Positions 11,946-24,658 of a stretch of 64,000 bases of DNA are shown piece by piece (the first letter of the stretch is position 1; each line of letters starts with the position of its first letter). The translations under genes and the position numbers were made by a program. The stretch is from assembly GCA_944474755.1 (NCBI GenBank), contig OX104123.1:22283083-22347082 (forward strand). The letters are read 5' to 3'. The DNA is from Limnoperna fortunei. Taxonomy: Eukaryota > Mollusca > Bivalvia > Mytilida > Modiolidae. The notes beneath the pieces are model-generated. The model made no database searches. It saw only the letters and a list, made by a program, of their open reading frames with translations, and was not told the DNA's origin.

Positions 11946-13370
11946 TAAAGAAAATTATTTGTTGAATTCTATGGCGGCTATAACGCACATTTTTTTTCTA
12001 AAATGCTATAGTTTTTAAAAGTTAAAACAACAAATATATATTTAAAAATGTATCGTATTTCTTTTCTGTAATTTTCTGACATTTTAAAAGAAAATAAAAT
12101 TGATTTTCGAAATTCTGGATATATAGGCATTTTGGAATCTGAAATAATTTTGTAACCACATGTTCAATATCTAGGCTAAATGTAAAACAACAACACAATC
12201 ATCGGGAGTCGAAAACAACGAGACAGGGACATAGCCGGATTGAGACAAAAGCATGTAATATAAATAAGAAACCATTAATAGAAAACGAAAACTGAAAGAG
12301 CAATCCTAACTCAATTAAATATGGGTGCACATGACGACAAGCAGTGCCTATCTTTATAATGAGACAATGACGTATAATAGTCAAATCAGGGAATAGGAAA
12401 AATTACCTATTGCTCAGCACACACTTTAAATCTCCGTCAGGATACCATAATGGTAAACAGCAACTAAGTAAACTAATTTTGAATGTCACAAGTACTGTCT
12501 TTGTCTATAATGTACTGACACTCAATGTTTTCCCTCACAATTCTATTGATACAAAGTTTGTTTCTAATGTTTCTTTCTGATATCATAAGGCAAATGTCTG
12601 TATGTCTGAGTGTAGCAAAACATGGTGATTAACATCTGATTACCTGTTCAATCACAGTTGTTTGTTACTGATTTCGTTTGGTAATAATTTGTTATTGTTA
12701 CAAACACAGTTAGATATTTATGTTGACGTCAGCAACATCTTCGAGGAGATCTGCTGAAAGTCATAAACAACTACGACCCATATTCCTGAAGAATTCAGTT
12801 GTTCACTAAAGCAATGTCGTGCAATAATTGGCTTAATGGTTATAAATATTTTGCCATACTAAGTGCGCTGGACGTTAATAAAACATTTAATCAACCAACT
12901 ATTCAGGTACAGTTCTCTCTATATTGACACAGAATGATTACTAGTTTTCATTATTTAACAGGCTCTCGTCTAATTAAAGACGTCGATTGAGTGTTTGCTA
13001 ACGTCCAGTCATCTATATGTTAGCAACAATCAGGACGCGAACTTAATATTAAATGGGCGGATTACTTTGTCTGCCACTGAAAATGTATTGAGCAGACACG
13101 GAGAATTTACCCATGCGTGCCTACACTTTATTGACAAAATGGGTCTTAGCTGCTTACTTATGATCAGATCATATACAAATTGGGTCTCCTAACATGCGTC
13201 CTCTATTGGCGTTGATTATGTATATGTAAACTACGCACATTCATAGAGTTCGACTTACTTTGGACCTAAAACACCAAGATCGAGGACATAGTTATTTATG
13301 AATGGAAAATTGTGATTTGTATATTTCCCCACTTGAATAAGTTGTACAAAAGATTATCCGCTAACCATAT
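11946..13370. other. Unassigned DNA with one tail remnant
   Basis: This is AT-rich noncoding sequence. Near 12983-13035 a decayed minus-strand 3' tail of the retroposon family is visible (gattgagtgt, taacgtccag, caggacgcg). Nothing else is recognisable. Confidence 0.5.
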
Positions 13371-13378
13371 TGGGTTAA

Positions 13379-13460
13379 GTGCCCAGATAGGGCGCATTGG
13401 GACCGCTACATTATCTATCCCTATCCAATTGTCCATACTTTTATAGCAGCATTAAAAAAT
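13379..13460 (+). mobile_element. 0.5-kb retroposon scrap
   Basis: Short matches to the family core are present: 'gcgcattgggaccgctaca', then 'ccctatccaa...ctccatactttt'-like sequence. This is too short to bound. Confidence 0.5.
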
Positions 13461-13678
13461 TTTGGTTGTTTTGTTTTTCTTACCGAGATTCTAAAAATGA
13501 TTCACATTAGTATGTTCATAAAATGTGTTCCGAAGAAAGAATTATACAATCGTTTTTCCACTGTTTTGGTCTTTGGAGATCAAGTAAATATTATCTATTA
13601 ACTGATAAGAGAACTCAATTAACAGATATATATTGGTAAGTTTTTCCCAACGCGCAAAAAAGAGTGATGTAGAACGTA

Positions 13679-13945
13679 TGCAGGTGGCGGAAAGGAAGGT
13701 CCTCGTAGCAAGGTTGTCAGTTTATAACACGCAAAAGTTTTCGCAGACAACTAAGAGTACGTGTTTAGGTAACGCTATCTGCTTACACGATAGACTCATT
13801 TGGTTGCTTTTTTAATGAACAGAAGCGCATTGATCAGCTTCCAGCTTGCAAGTCCCACCAAATACTTCCATACTGTCCCCGTGGAAGATGAAAGTTTCTG
13901 CCCTTCAATCCCTTTGTTACTGTTTTATTTTGTTTTAACTGTTGT
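13679..13945 (+). mobile_element. Strongly decayed 0.5-kb retroposon
   Basis: Conserved landmarks occur in the right order: 'caggtggcgga', 'ggtcctcgt', 'ggttgtcag', 'ataacacgcaaaa', 'tacacgatagac', 'gcgcattg' and 'ccatactgtccccgtgg'. It is an old copy on the plus strand. The two short frames over it are incidental. Confidence 0.55.
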
Positions 13946-16200
13946 AGTTCAGGTTAAATGGCAGTCAGTGAAAAAAAATTGTTACAAAAATCATATTATT
14001 TCCTAAGTCTGAAACAAAAAAATACATTATATAAACGCAGTAGGTTATTACGTTACAAATTAAGAAAGTGCATACGTATGCAATCGATTAGCAGTATTTA
14101 ATAGAATCGTATCATTGCGCTGGTGTATATCGTACCCTTTTTTCTCTTACTATGCAATTAAAATGAAATTAATATTGTTATGCAGCAGGTTAAAGATACA
14201 CCTTTGGCCCAAAACATAAGCTTTATGAATATTCTATATACTAAAAGGTAGATTTGAACCGAAAAATGTCATAAAAGATCATTTTATCATTTTTATGTTC
14301 GACATCTGCATTTTTCTTTTATTTCATAAAATTAGGTGGACAAAAATAAAAAAATAAGACATTAAAGAACTGTATATTATATTAATTGTCAAATCTATGC
14401 TTAATCATCTTGTAATATATTTTATTCATTACATTAAATTTAAAACCTACAAAATTAGAAAAACGCACCTGCGCTTTCATTGTTTCAACCATGTTTATAT
14501 CTTTTTTATCATCATGTCATACTACTTTTCACAAAAATGATACAACTCGTTCATCGGTGTGTTTATTTAAAGTTTAAATAAGAAGATCAATTGAGCAGAA
14601 TATAAATATTATTATTACTTTTATTATTGTTATTGTTATTACTAAATTACATGTAACTATCATATCATAACCTATTAGTTAAGACCACTTAGATTCCTCT
14701 GTTCTGCCTACTTTACACTGTTTCTTTTACAATAAAATATACATGTAATGACGCTAGTAATATTTTGGAACTATTTGATTTATCCTTTCTGATTTAACCC
14801 TATACGGGAGTTATTATTATTATTATTATTTATAATTATTTTGCACTAAATTTAATCTTTTATTGTTATTAAGCCAATCATTCCCATTTATTGTATATAT
14901 GGTGTTTTTACTGCCGACAAGGGCGTCTTTAACAATAAAACATATTTGTATTTGGTGTCTTGTTTTATGGGTAACAGTGATCTAAGGTTATCAGAGGGAA
15001 CAAATGTTCGGATACTGAAAGTCTTTTGTTTTTGCCTATACACCCTCAGTCACAAAGTGGTTATTTCATCAATTTTGTTGCGACAGAGAATTTTAAAGGT
15101 ATGAACCATTAATTGATACTTTGATCAAATGAAGTACAAAAAGAAAGAGACTGATGTATTAGGTAAAAAAATTGTATTACTTAAGCCCACTGCAGAAAGA
15201 TGATATTAATTTTAGAATATTGTCATTTTATGTCATGAGTATATCAATTCTTTAATAGAAATTGTTGAACATTTTAATCAGCTTAATAATCTTTAGAATT
15301 ATTAAATGAAAGAGCCCCATTAGTCAGAATAGTCCGGAGCGATCCTGACTAAACATGCAGCTTTTGACATGAGGCTTTTTTTAAAGAGGCCCCTTAAACC
15401 ATTGATATATACTTTGATCAATGAGAATAGTAATGCATTTTTTAGTCAAACGTATTTGAAGCATTTGGTGTTCTCGATCCTAGAAATATTCCAGAAAATC
15501 TGGTGAGACCTATTGGAAAAAAGCTAAAATTATCGGTAATATTTCTGGCCTAGGTTATTTAAAAACCACACAAATTAACGAACGCTTGTGTTAGATGACA
15601 GTTACGTAGTTCGAAATCAGTTTGCAAAAATTGGGAAAGGTTTGTCGTGTCCTGATCCGACATTAGTGTCGGGGAATAAGTACATAACGAGTTATATTGA
15701 AGTCTATAGTGGTTGGCCGAATGCATGTCCAGTTTCTGATTAGAGATGTGCAACTTTCATTATGTATTGTGAGTATATGTGCACGGAATTCTTCGAAATT
15801 AGTTCATGAAACATTTGTATATAACTCAACATGATGGATCAGCATGAAAATCACAAAACAACACCACAAACTGGGACGTTTAATTAAATCAGAATTTGGC
15901 CGCAACACGCTTTCACAAAAATGAATCAAGGAAATTCTCACAATTCTTCTAGCTATATTACTGAGATAAAGTTTTCCCTATTGATATTATAATGACACGG
16001 CGACGGAGGTGAGGACCCCGATACAATTTCATTCGTAACGTTACACGGGAATTTGAACCTTAGAAAAAACAAAGAAGACGGATGTAAAAAAAGTCTGAAT
16101 ATAAATTTTAAAAATATTTGACCAAGTATATTATAATAATCATTTAGGAAGGAATAAACTTGAAATACAATTAGATGCGGTCACTACTAAACTACATACA
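13946..16200. other. Unassigned AT-rich DNA
   Basis: No gene is supported. Short ATT-type microsatellites occur near 14610-14645 and 14810-14840. There are several polyadenylation-like AATAAA motifs, as expected by chance at this base composition. Confidence 0.5.
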
Positions 16201-16213
16201 GAACATTTTAGAT

Positions 16214-16440
16214 TAGATAACTTTGATTAATGGGACATACCATAGGATAAATTGGGAAGGCCGGTATGAAAAAGTAATTATATTGTTTCCCCCGAAAGTA
16301 TCGAAAGTGAGGACGAACAAAGGTTGAAATTAGCTAACCTTTATTAACGAAACTTAACATAGGATGAATTGGGAAGGCCAATATATAAAAGTTATTACGT
16401 TGCTTCCCTTGAAAGTAGCGAACGTGAGGACGATCAAGAG
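16214..16440 (+). repeat. Two-copy tandem duplication (~115 bp)
   Basis: Two diverged units share 'cataggat.aattgggaaggcc', 'gttt/cttccc...gaaagta.cgaa' and 'gtgaggacga'. Read in one plus frame, both encode similar acidic, Ser/Glu-rich peptides, which suggests a decayed coding repeat. No family is recognised. Confidence 0.6.
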
Positions 16441-16526
16441 CCCTTGTCAAGTTTTATATAAGATACAGGACAGAAAGAGATACTTCCTCTGATAATAAAG
16501 ATATTTCCCTTTTTGAATTGAAAACA

Positions 16527-16800
16527 ATGGCTAAACTTAGAAGACTAAACTCTGTCTCGGAATCTTTGCCGAGAATGAATCTGAATCATTTGGCAGGGAC
16601 ATGTCTATCGACTTAGTTACACATCACGAAAAATCAAAACTTGCACGTAAGCGAAAAAAATAAAATAATAAAAAAATGGCTAAACTTAGAAGACGAAACT
16701 CTGTCTCCGAATCTTTGCCTAGTATGTATCTGAATCATGTGGCAGGGACATGTCTATCGACTTACTTACACATGACGAAAAATCAAAACTTAAAATAATA
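16527..16800 (+). repeat. Two-copy tandem duplication (149-bp offset)
   Basis: The segment starting atggctaaacttagaaga at 16527 recurs at 16676. Both copies keep 'ctctgtctc.gaatctttgcc' and 'ggcagggacatgtctatcga'. Each begins with an ATG and can be read as a short basic peptide (MAKLRR...). The second copy gives a closed frame of about 40 codons. This may be part of a decayed gene together with the 16214-16440 repeat. The function is unknown. Confidence 0.65.
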
Positions 16801-16872
16801 AAGCCTTAAGGTAGGGTGTAGATAATCGAAGTAAGATTTCGATATAATAAGAAGCGTGGCCATCCCACGAAA

Positions 16873-16986
16873 CCAGGGTGCCATTTCATAAAGCGATCGT
16901 TAGCTTAACGTGCACGTTATCCCATTTCAATTGCATAGGATAACGAGCACGTTTATTAGCGATTGCTTTATGAAACGGCACCCAGG
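16873..16986. mobile_element. Palindromic MITE (GGGTGCC ends)
   Basis: The element is about 110 bp and almost entirely an inverted repeat. The left arm starts GGGTGCCATTTCATAAAGC (16876) and the right arm ends GCTTTATGAAACGGCACCC (16983), with a ~12-bp loop in between. It would fold as a hairpin. This is typical of a small non-autonomous DNA transposon. No clear target-site duplication is visible. Confidence 0.8.
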
Positions 16987-17716
16987 TTTTCAACAAATAA
17001 ACAATTTTAATAGTAGACTGTTTTTCTATTTTTAGTACCAGTGACTTTGACCAGGCTGGCCCCAAATCCAATCACAAGCTAGGTCTTTATGCAAGTTTCA
17101 TTAAGATTGATTTATCCAAACTGAACGTATTGAACGGAAACCTTCTGTTTGACAAATAGAGAGGTAGCAAAATGTTTCAGGTACACTTCTAAGTATGACA
17201 AGGTTGCCAAGTTGGTGTCAGAGAATGGTGGAGGTGATGATCCCGCGTAAACAGATCCGAAAGCCTCTGCACCACGTGTTACAGAGACAAATGGTATAAT
17301 CTATTTAGTTTCTAGTCTCACTACGGCACCGAAGATCGAGAATCAACAATAAACACTGCAAGAAAACCACTGCTGCTTTGTCTTGTTGGACTACCGTTGG
17401 TCGATAACCCGGCGACAAATGACTACTTGATCGGAGTTCGAAGCTTTATTCGACGATCATCTTTCTCCTCATTGGTTACTTAGTCCGACTAGTCTTTAGC
17501 ACTCTTACACAAAGGTATTCGATGGACGGAGTGGCGTCTTTAAAAGGAGTGTACTCGCTTGCAAGACCAACAGGCTGAAGCGTCACTTCAATCTCAGCCT
17601 TTCGATCTGAAGGATTATGTACTAACTGGAATTAAATTATATTTTCTATTGTTATGGACACGTCTTACATGGAAACCAAAGTTTCTAATAAATTACCCGA
17701 ACAAGCGTTGCTGGTC

Positions 17717-17777
17717 ACTTGCATTGGAGACCAGCATAGAATAAACATCTTCTATTACCAGCTTGTTCTCATTCCAG
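17717..17777 (+). repeat. 61-bp direct repeat, copy 1
   Basis: The 61 bases containing 'ccagcatagaataaacatc' and ending 'cttgttctcattccag' recur at 18396-18456. Only a few differences are visible, all near the left end. An AATAAA signal lies inside. Copy 1 is followed by gtgagt, which makes a good splice donor. The pair could be the ends of a small LTR-type (TRIM-like) element or a duplicated segment. Confidence 0.75.
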
Positions 17778-18319
17778 GTGAGTTCGTAAATATATTTTTT
17801 TATTATTACATTTAAATTTTTTAACAGTCTCAATTTCTACTCTATGCATTTGTAAATTTTATATTGGTTTGTTAGTAAATGTTATTCCTTTTCAATAATT
17901 TTCGTTCGCGAATGTTTTCATGATTTGTCTTTGATATGAATTGTTATTTGTACACAACACAGCGTCACTTATTACATTGTATATTTAAGTTCCATTAACA
18001 CATTACCATTCTATACATTTGCAAAATATGTAAGCTATTAATTTAACATATTTATTCATTAGAGGTACACATGTTTATAAACGAATGTTGAGTCATTTCA
18101 TAAATTGTGTATTATTACGATAAGTAATTAATTGCCTTCTCAATTGTATTGTTCACTTAACAGATTGATTTCAAAAGATTATTTCTCCTAATTTTTACTT
18201 TTATGTGAGCTAATTTCCCCAGACTAATTAAATGTGTTCTTTGATTTTTGGGGTGGAAATTAGTAATTGTTTCTTTAATTTATGTCAGGGTTACAGGGAC
18301 GGTTTATTGTTCATATGTT

Positions 18320-18390
18320 TATTGGACTGTATTTTATTCTATTCTATTGTGTTTTATTTTATTCTATTGTATTGTATTGTATTATATGAT
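18320..18390. repeat. TATTG/TTTTA-type microsatellite
   Basis: Degenerate five-base repeats (attgt, attct, attta variants) run up to the second 61-bp direct repeat. Confidence 0.75.
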
Positions 18391-18395
18391 TTGTA

Positions 18396-18456
18396 ACTTG
18401 CTTTGGTGACCAGCATAGAATAAACATCTTCTATTACCAGCTTGTTCTCATTCCAG
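18396..18456 (+). repeat. 61-bp direct repeat, copy 2
   Basis: This is the near-identical partner of 17717-17777. It is followed by caattgaac and not by gtgagt. Confidence 0.75.
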
Positions 18457-18564
18457 CAATTGAACAAATATACTACCCACACTTGGTCATCCGTCGTAAA
18501 CACTATTCAATCTGCAAGTCAAGTAACCCTGACCCCACCCTATTCTTGGACAGGTTTTGTGGAA

Positions 18565-18725
18565 TTTCTTTGTTATCATTGTGTTATGTAATAGGGGTTG
18601 GTGACCACCTGCAGTCCAGTCATGAACATCTATTTTACGTAATCTCTTTGTTATTACTGTATTATGTCATAGGGGTAGAATGACCACCTGCCGTTCAGTC
18701 TTAGACATCTGTCTTATGTAATATC
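18565..18725 (+). repeat. Two-copy tandem duplication (~80 bp)
   Basis: Two units share 'ctttgttat.a.tgt.ttatgt.ataggggt', 'tgaccacctgc' and 'gt.ttatgtaat'-like ends. They are noncoding and diverged. Confidence 0.65.
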
Positions 18726-19132
18726 TTTAATTTCAAGACCTTGAACAAATGACAGCCAGTCCCACAGGAATGGTAACTCTGATCACAAAATTTTCCGACA
18801 TACAAGTGATATATACACATATCAGGTTTTGATAAGTAAATATATATATATATATATCTTGGCAATAATTTTCATTATCTTGATAAAGATATATGTATAC
18901 TACTGATCTGATAGAGGTTGTAGATCTATACTATCAAACCCCATCCAGAGCACATACAAATATCCTGTCAACTTCAATGCACCTTAAAGTATGTATTTAT
19001 TGGGTTTCATTTGTCAAAAATAAAAACAAATATTAACCACCTATGAATTTATGCTTAATTTGCAACATAAAAATTAAGATATGCTCAGTGTAATAATATA
19101 ACTGATCTATAAATTGATGGGTTGTGACTTTT

Positions 19133-19874
19133 TACCCAAACTTACCCAAATATACCCAAACTATATCAAAACACACATAAAAATGTTTGGAAGTTTTATC
19201 CTGTTTAAACGTTTTACTTATACTATTTTTGTTGGAAAACGTTATTTAAGTGAACTAATAATCAACATATAAAGCCCATTATGAACGGAATTTTGTTACC
19301 CAGACTGGGTTCACGCATAGGTTAAAATGAAATTTCTTGGCAGTTTTATCCTGTTTAATTGTTGTATGTAATCTATTTATGTTGGAAAATGTTACAACAA
19401 AAGTCCGCATAAAATATTGTAACAAAGAAACACATTTTGAAAACATTTTATATTACCCCTAAATTATATGATATTACTTCAATCAAGACATCAATGGAGT
19501 GCATTAAGTGATAAATAATACGTAATAATTTGAGTTATGTTGTTTTGAAATTGCAATATCTAATGATACTCATTATTTAACAGAATTTTAGTAGTTTAAT
19601 ATTTATTGTTTATTTACTACCAAAAAATTTTATTTTAACAAGTGTTTGGGTACAGTTTGAGTAATGCATTTTATACGATCATAAGCACCTTAAAGTTTCT
19701 TAAGAACGACTTTATCAAAGGAAATTGTCATGTTAACTGAACTTTATAAGATTTTTCAACAAAAAGAGAGCATATAAAATTTTTAAACATGATAATACTG
19801 CCACATATTGTTATATTAATGTGCTTTTGTGTATAGTTTGGGTATATTTGGGTAAGTTTGGGTAAAAAGTCACA
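19133..19874. mobile_element. Non-autonomous TIR element (~740 bp)
   Basis: The left end (tgtgactttttacccaaact from 19133) and the right end (ending gtcaca at 19874) form inverted repeats of about 45 bp built of 'acccaaa' steps (acccaaacttacccaaatat and so on). The interior has no long frame. It contains a direct duplication of 'ttttatcctgttta...gttggaaaa' near 19192 and 19342. I read it as a MITE-like DNA transposon of unknown superfamily. The flanks show no certain target duplication. Confidence 0.75.
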
Positions 19875-20230
19875 CCGACCATCGATGCAGAACTGGTTGC
19901 AAAGACGACCAGATGCAGGAAAACTCTGCAGTTATTAAATGCAACAAATGCTGAAGACAATGGAATGATAAATACTAATGTTCAGTCCAATAAAGTGAGA
20001 CATGTTTGTTATATAGATATCTATCAATCACTTCGATATCATAATATTAAATAATACAACTCTTGAACTTAGCAATTATTCAAAATATAAATTAAGTCTA
20101 CATGTACATTGCAATAACCAAAGTGTGTGATAAAAAAAATGTTAGATCTATGATTCTGTATTTTAACCACTATATCTCAGTATTCTACACAACTACTTGA
20201 CAATAATGTAAAATATCTTATATTTACAAT
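19875..20230. other. Unassigned noncoding DNA
   Basis: This is AT-rich spacer between the TIR element and LINE fragment L-B. No feature is recognised. Confidence 0.5.
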
Positions 20231-21414
20231 GGTTTGATTGATTGATTTATGTTTAACGTCCAGCAAGGAATATTCCAGCTATATTCAGGACGTGAACAAT
20301 TTTATAAATTGATAAGGTTGAGCAATTAGAAAGTAATCAGAGACACTCCTGTCGAAATATAGTAAAACTGTAATCTAACACAATAGTATCAGGGTATATA
20401 CACATAAAAATAACGTGATTAAAATAATAAAATGTGAAATAACAGCATAGTTATGATACAAGATTATATTTTATTATACAAAGTAATTTCTTTTAAGAAC
20501 TAGAATTTTGTCACCAGCGACAGTTGTAAACAAATTAAATTAAGAATCCACACCATAAAAACGTTCCCGAATTGGGGCTACGTCCACCAAGACATGCCTG
20601 ATTGTGTATGCACAGTTGCATGGCACACACTCGGGTCGTTGATCGTTATTTAAAATATAACTATGAGTCGTCCTGGTATGACCAAGACGACACCTTTTTA
20701 AAACAACTTGGTCTCGACGACTTCTAAAACAATTAAAATTATTTTTGTAAAGTAGTGGCTGGATCTCATGAAGTTAGTTTTGAACCTTTAGATCCCAACC
20801 ACTCTGTCACAAACCAGAAATATATTAAAAAATGAATTCCTTTAAATCAGTAAAAGGTATGGCACAATTAATTATATTGTTATTCAAGGCCTTTTTGGCC
20901 TCCGCGTCCACGACTGTGTTCCCATGGGTTCCCACATGACTTGGGATCAGGAAAAACACTACCCCTTTACCCAAAAGTACAAGGGCTTCGTAAATTTGAA
21001 TAACTTTTAAAATATTAGGGTTCTTAACTTTGAAGTTTTCAAAAGCAAGAAGACATGACAGAGAATCGAAGCAGATAATAAATTTGTGCTCGTCTGACGA
21101 AGCAACTATATTTATTGCAAGAAGAATAGCTTGCGCCTCAGCAGTAAATACAGATGAGGCAGACGGGAGACGACGAATTTCAACACGCTCTCCGAAGACA
21201 GCGGCAGCAGCATCTTTATCTTCGTCCTTTGACCCGTCTGTATAAATAGTACTATAATCAGGGTAACAAGATTTAATTTCTGCAAAATGTTGTATTATAA
21301 AATGGTTTGTGGCGGACTTTTAATGTTTTCTTAGATCATAAATAAATACTGATTTGGGGTTTAACCAAGGAGGATTATGTGGAATTTCAATACCAGCAAT
21401 TTCATCTAAATTTA
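20231..21414 (-). mobile_element. LINE 3' fragment L-B
   Basis: On the minus strand the fragment covers the end of ORF2 from just upstream of RNase H ('NLDEIAGIEIPHNPPW') to the C-terminal Cys/His region and the shared CAAT-ended 3' tail. Many small indels break the frame. Similarity to the other copies stops at about 21414, where satellite-like sequence begins, so it is a 5'-truncated insertion. No convincing target-site duplication is visible. Confidence 0.85.
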
Positions 21415-21429
21415 TTTTCATTGTGGTTC

Positions 21430-23225
21430 TGAGAGTGAGTTTATATAATATGTAATATTTGTTTAATTGCATCCCTGAGGTCTCACAATTAAATTTTAAT
21501 GTAAAATATGGTTTTATTTGCATCGCTACAGTCTCAGGATTGGTTTTATACATGTAAAGTGGTTTTTAATTGCATCGCCAGTCTTAGGATGTTTTTTATA
21601 TGTGTAAAATTATTTTTAATTGCAACGCTAAAATCTCAAGCATGTTTTTTATGTTAAATATTGTTAATTGCATTTTCAAGGTATTATAATTGATTTTATA
21701 TGTGGAATATGGTTTTAATTGCATCCCTCAGGCCTTCAGAGTCTCCAAAGTGATTTTCAATGTAGAATGTGGTTTTTTATTGCATCGCTAAGATCACTAG
21801 CTTAATTTGTATATGAAATATGGTTTTAATTGCATCCCCCAGGCCTTCAGAGTCATTTTTTATGTGTTCATTGTTTTTAATTGCTTCATTTAATTCTCCA
21901 AAGCAATTTTGTACTTGTACTATGGTTTTTGATTGCATCTTTTGGGTATCAGGAATGATTTTATTTGTAAAATATGGTTTTAATTCCATTACTTATATCT
22001 CTAGACTGATTTTATACATACAATATGGTTTTTAATTCTATAGCTCAGGTCTCATGATTGATTTTATATGTAAAATATAGTTTTTTTTCCAACACTAAGG
22101 TGACAGGAATGATTTTATATGTGAAATATGGTTTTTTATTGCATTGCTTAAGTCTCAAGTTTGATTCTTTATGTTAAATATGGTTTTAATTGCATCGCTT
22201 AGGTCTCTGCAGTGATTTTATATCTAACATATGGTTTTTGATTACATTGCTATAGTCTTTTTAGTGATTTTATATGTTAAATATATTTTCAATTGTGTTG
22301 CCAAGATTTCAGTATTGATTTTTTATGCAAAATATGGCTTCTATTCCATATATAGTGTCTCAGGATTGATTTTATATGTAAAATATGGTTTGTAATTGAA
22401 TGGTTAGGTCTCCACAGTGACTTTATATGTGAAATATAGTTTTTAATTTAATTGCAAGTCTCAGTGATTTTGTATGTTAAGTATGGTTTTTAATTGCACC
22501 ACTTAGGTCTCCAAAGTGATTTTCAATGTTGAATGTGATTTTTTATTGCATCGCTAAGATCACTAGCTTAATTTTATATAAGAAATATGGTTTTCATTGC
22601 ATCCCTCAGGCCTTCAGAGTCATTTTTTATGTTTATTGTTTTTAATTGCTTCGTTTAATTCTCCAAAGCAATTTTGTACTTGTTCTATGGTTTTTGATGG
22701 CATCCTTTGGGTATCAGGAATGATTTTATATGTAAAATATGGTTTTAATTCCATTACTTATATCCCCATACTTATTTTATATATAAAATATGGTCTTTAA
22801 TTCTATAGCTCAGGTCTCATGATTTATTTTATATGTAAAATATAGTTTTTTTCCATCACTAAGGTCACAGGAATAATTTTATATGTGAAATATGGTTTTT
22901 AATTGCATTGCTGAAGTCTCAAGTTTGATTTAATATGTTAAATATGGTTGCATTCCTATGGTCTTCATAATGATTTTATATGTGAGATATTGTTTTTTAT
23001 GGCATAACCAAGATTTTAGGAATGATTTTATATGTGAAATATGGTTTCTAGTTGCATAACTAAAGTCTCGAGATTGATTTTGTATGTTAAATATGGATTT
23101 TCATTGCATTGTTAAGGTCTCTAGAGTGATTTTATATCTGACATATGGTTTTTTATTACATTGCTATAGTCTAATTATTTTATATGTTAAATATATTTTT
23201 TAATTGTATTGCCAAGGTTTCAGAA
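21430..23225 (+). repeat. Satellite A, ~51-bp units in higher-order blocks
   Basis: About 35 diverged units follow the pattern 'gattttatatgtgaaatatg', 'gtttttaattgcatcgct', 'aaggtctcag'. Superimposed is a higher-order repeat: the run of variant units from about 21755 to 22310 recurs at a 767-bp offset (for example 'aggccttcagagtcat' at 21841 and 22608, with the same neighbouring variants). Short open frames within it are chance products of the periodicity. Confidence 0.88.
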
Positions 23226-24650
23226 TTTTCTGAACTTCGTTCTCTCTGGGATGAGTATGGTGCTGTCAGTCTCATACCTTTTATACTTTTTTTCACCGGA
23301 AAAAGTATTATTAAATGTTAAAAAATAATTAAGTTTTCCTAATGATTTATTGTAGACTGTTACATGTATGTCGTTTCTGTTGTAGTAAATAAATAGTCTT
23401 TTGTAGATTATAATGTGCTCAGCATTTCAATAACCATTATTATGTTAAAAAACAACGCTTTCAATATATTCCCATATTCCTATAACCCTTCCATATAGGT
23501 GAGGTTCCCATAGGGTAAAGCACAATGTACCTCACCGTTACTTTTGGCGAGAAATTGTACCCTTAAATATAGGTTATCCCAGATTGAAATCTTTTTGTCG
23601 GTGAACGTTTCTAATACGTTATGATTGTGACAAAGCAGATTCATAAAATAGTTATAAATGGAGATAACTTACGCTGAATTGGTCTTATTCTTACAATTTA
23701 TCGACAGAACAAACAGTGAGGTACACTTTTGAATAAGACAATGTACCCGAGGTACATGTTTGTATACAATTATGTACCCGAGGGACATTTTTGTAGTACC
23801 CCATACAACATAGACCAATTCAGCTAGAGTAAACGTACAGTTAATGTTTTAAAATGCTTTAATTGTTGATAAATTTTTGTACTTTTAAGTTATGTTTGAA
23901 ACACATCTGTCTCTTAGTAAGTTATGTCACCGGGTACGGTTCAATGTCAGTATCGAGTGAAAACATAATACATCACAACATGAATGTTAAATCTAATTTT
24001 TGAAGGCTATAATCATTCACGTGGTTCTTGTACATATATCACAAGGATTGGAAGAAATTGTTTTCTTAATAGTTGGAGCGAATAAGTGAAAATTGTGACC
24101 AACCTCGGTGCTAAATGGGTTACACATTTTAGGCACCACCAAAATTATTTATAAATTTAAAACTTCAAGAAAGAATTTACAAGTCATGTTTTCCAAATGA
24201 TAAATGTATCTTAAAAGAGTGTGTTCGGTGTATTTTCAATGTTAATTCAAGAATCTTTAAATTTTATGATCTTACCCTGTGTAAATAGTATTGGCTGTTG
24301 TTGACAGACTTTGAAAACCTACTTCCCAACTATGGCTAGTAGATTATTAATTCGGCGAGTACTATTATTTTGGTACTAGCCTGAATGGCGAGCTGAACAC
24401 AAATTTCGTTTCCCACAGGCCACACTGCATTATTTTATAATCAGGGATTGGCTGTTTAAAATGTATTGATTGTTGTTGATTCATTCAACATTTCAGTTGT
24501 TTCTTTTAAGGTAAGGGTCCTACGCGAGATGAAAATACTTGCAAATATCTTTACAGTGGTCTGTTAATCATGTAATCATCTTCCTTTTATTTAATATATG
24601 GTATCGTTGCTGCGTATGTCTATTCTAAAGTCAGCAGTTGACCAAAAAAA
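23226..24650. other. Unassigned DNA
   Basis: There is no recognised gene. Between 23500 and 23800 the words 'tgtaccc' and 'gaggtac' recur, but without a regular period. Confidence 0.45.
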
Positions 24651-24658
24651 CCGCGAAA

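Noticed and set aside
20231..21430. Target-site duplication for L-B
   Set aside because: 'ttacaatggttt' on one side and 'tttcattgtggtt' on the other are only loosely alike, so I do not claim one.
21777..22800. Open frames of 67-71 residues in satellite A
   Set aside because: They follow the 51-bp periodicity (a multiple of three) and contain no start context or domain.
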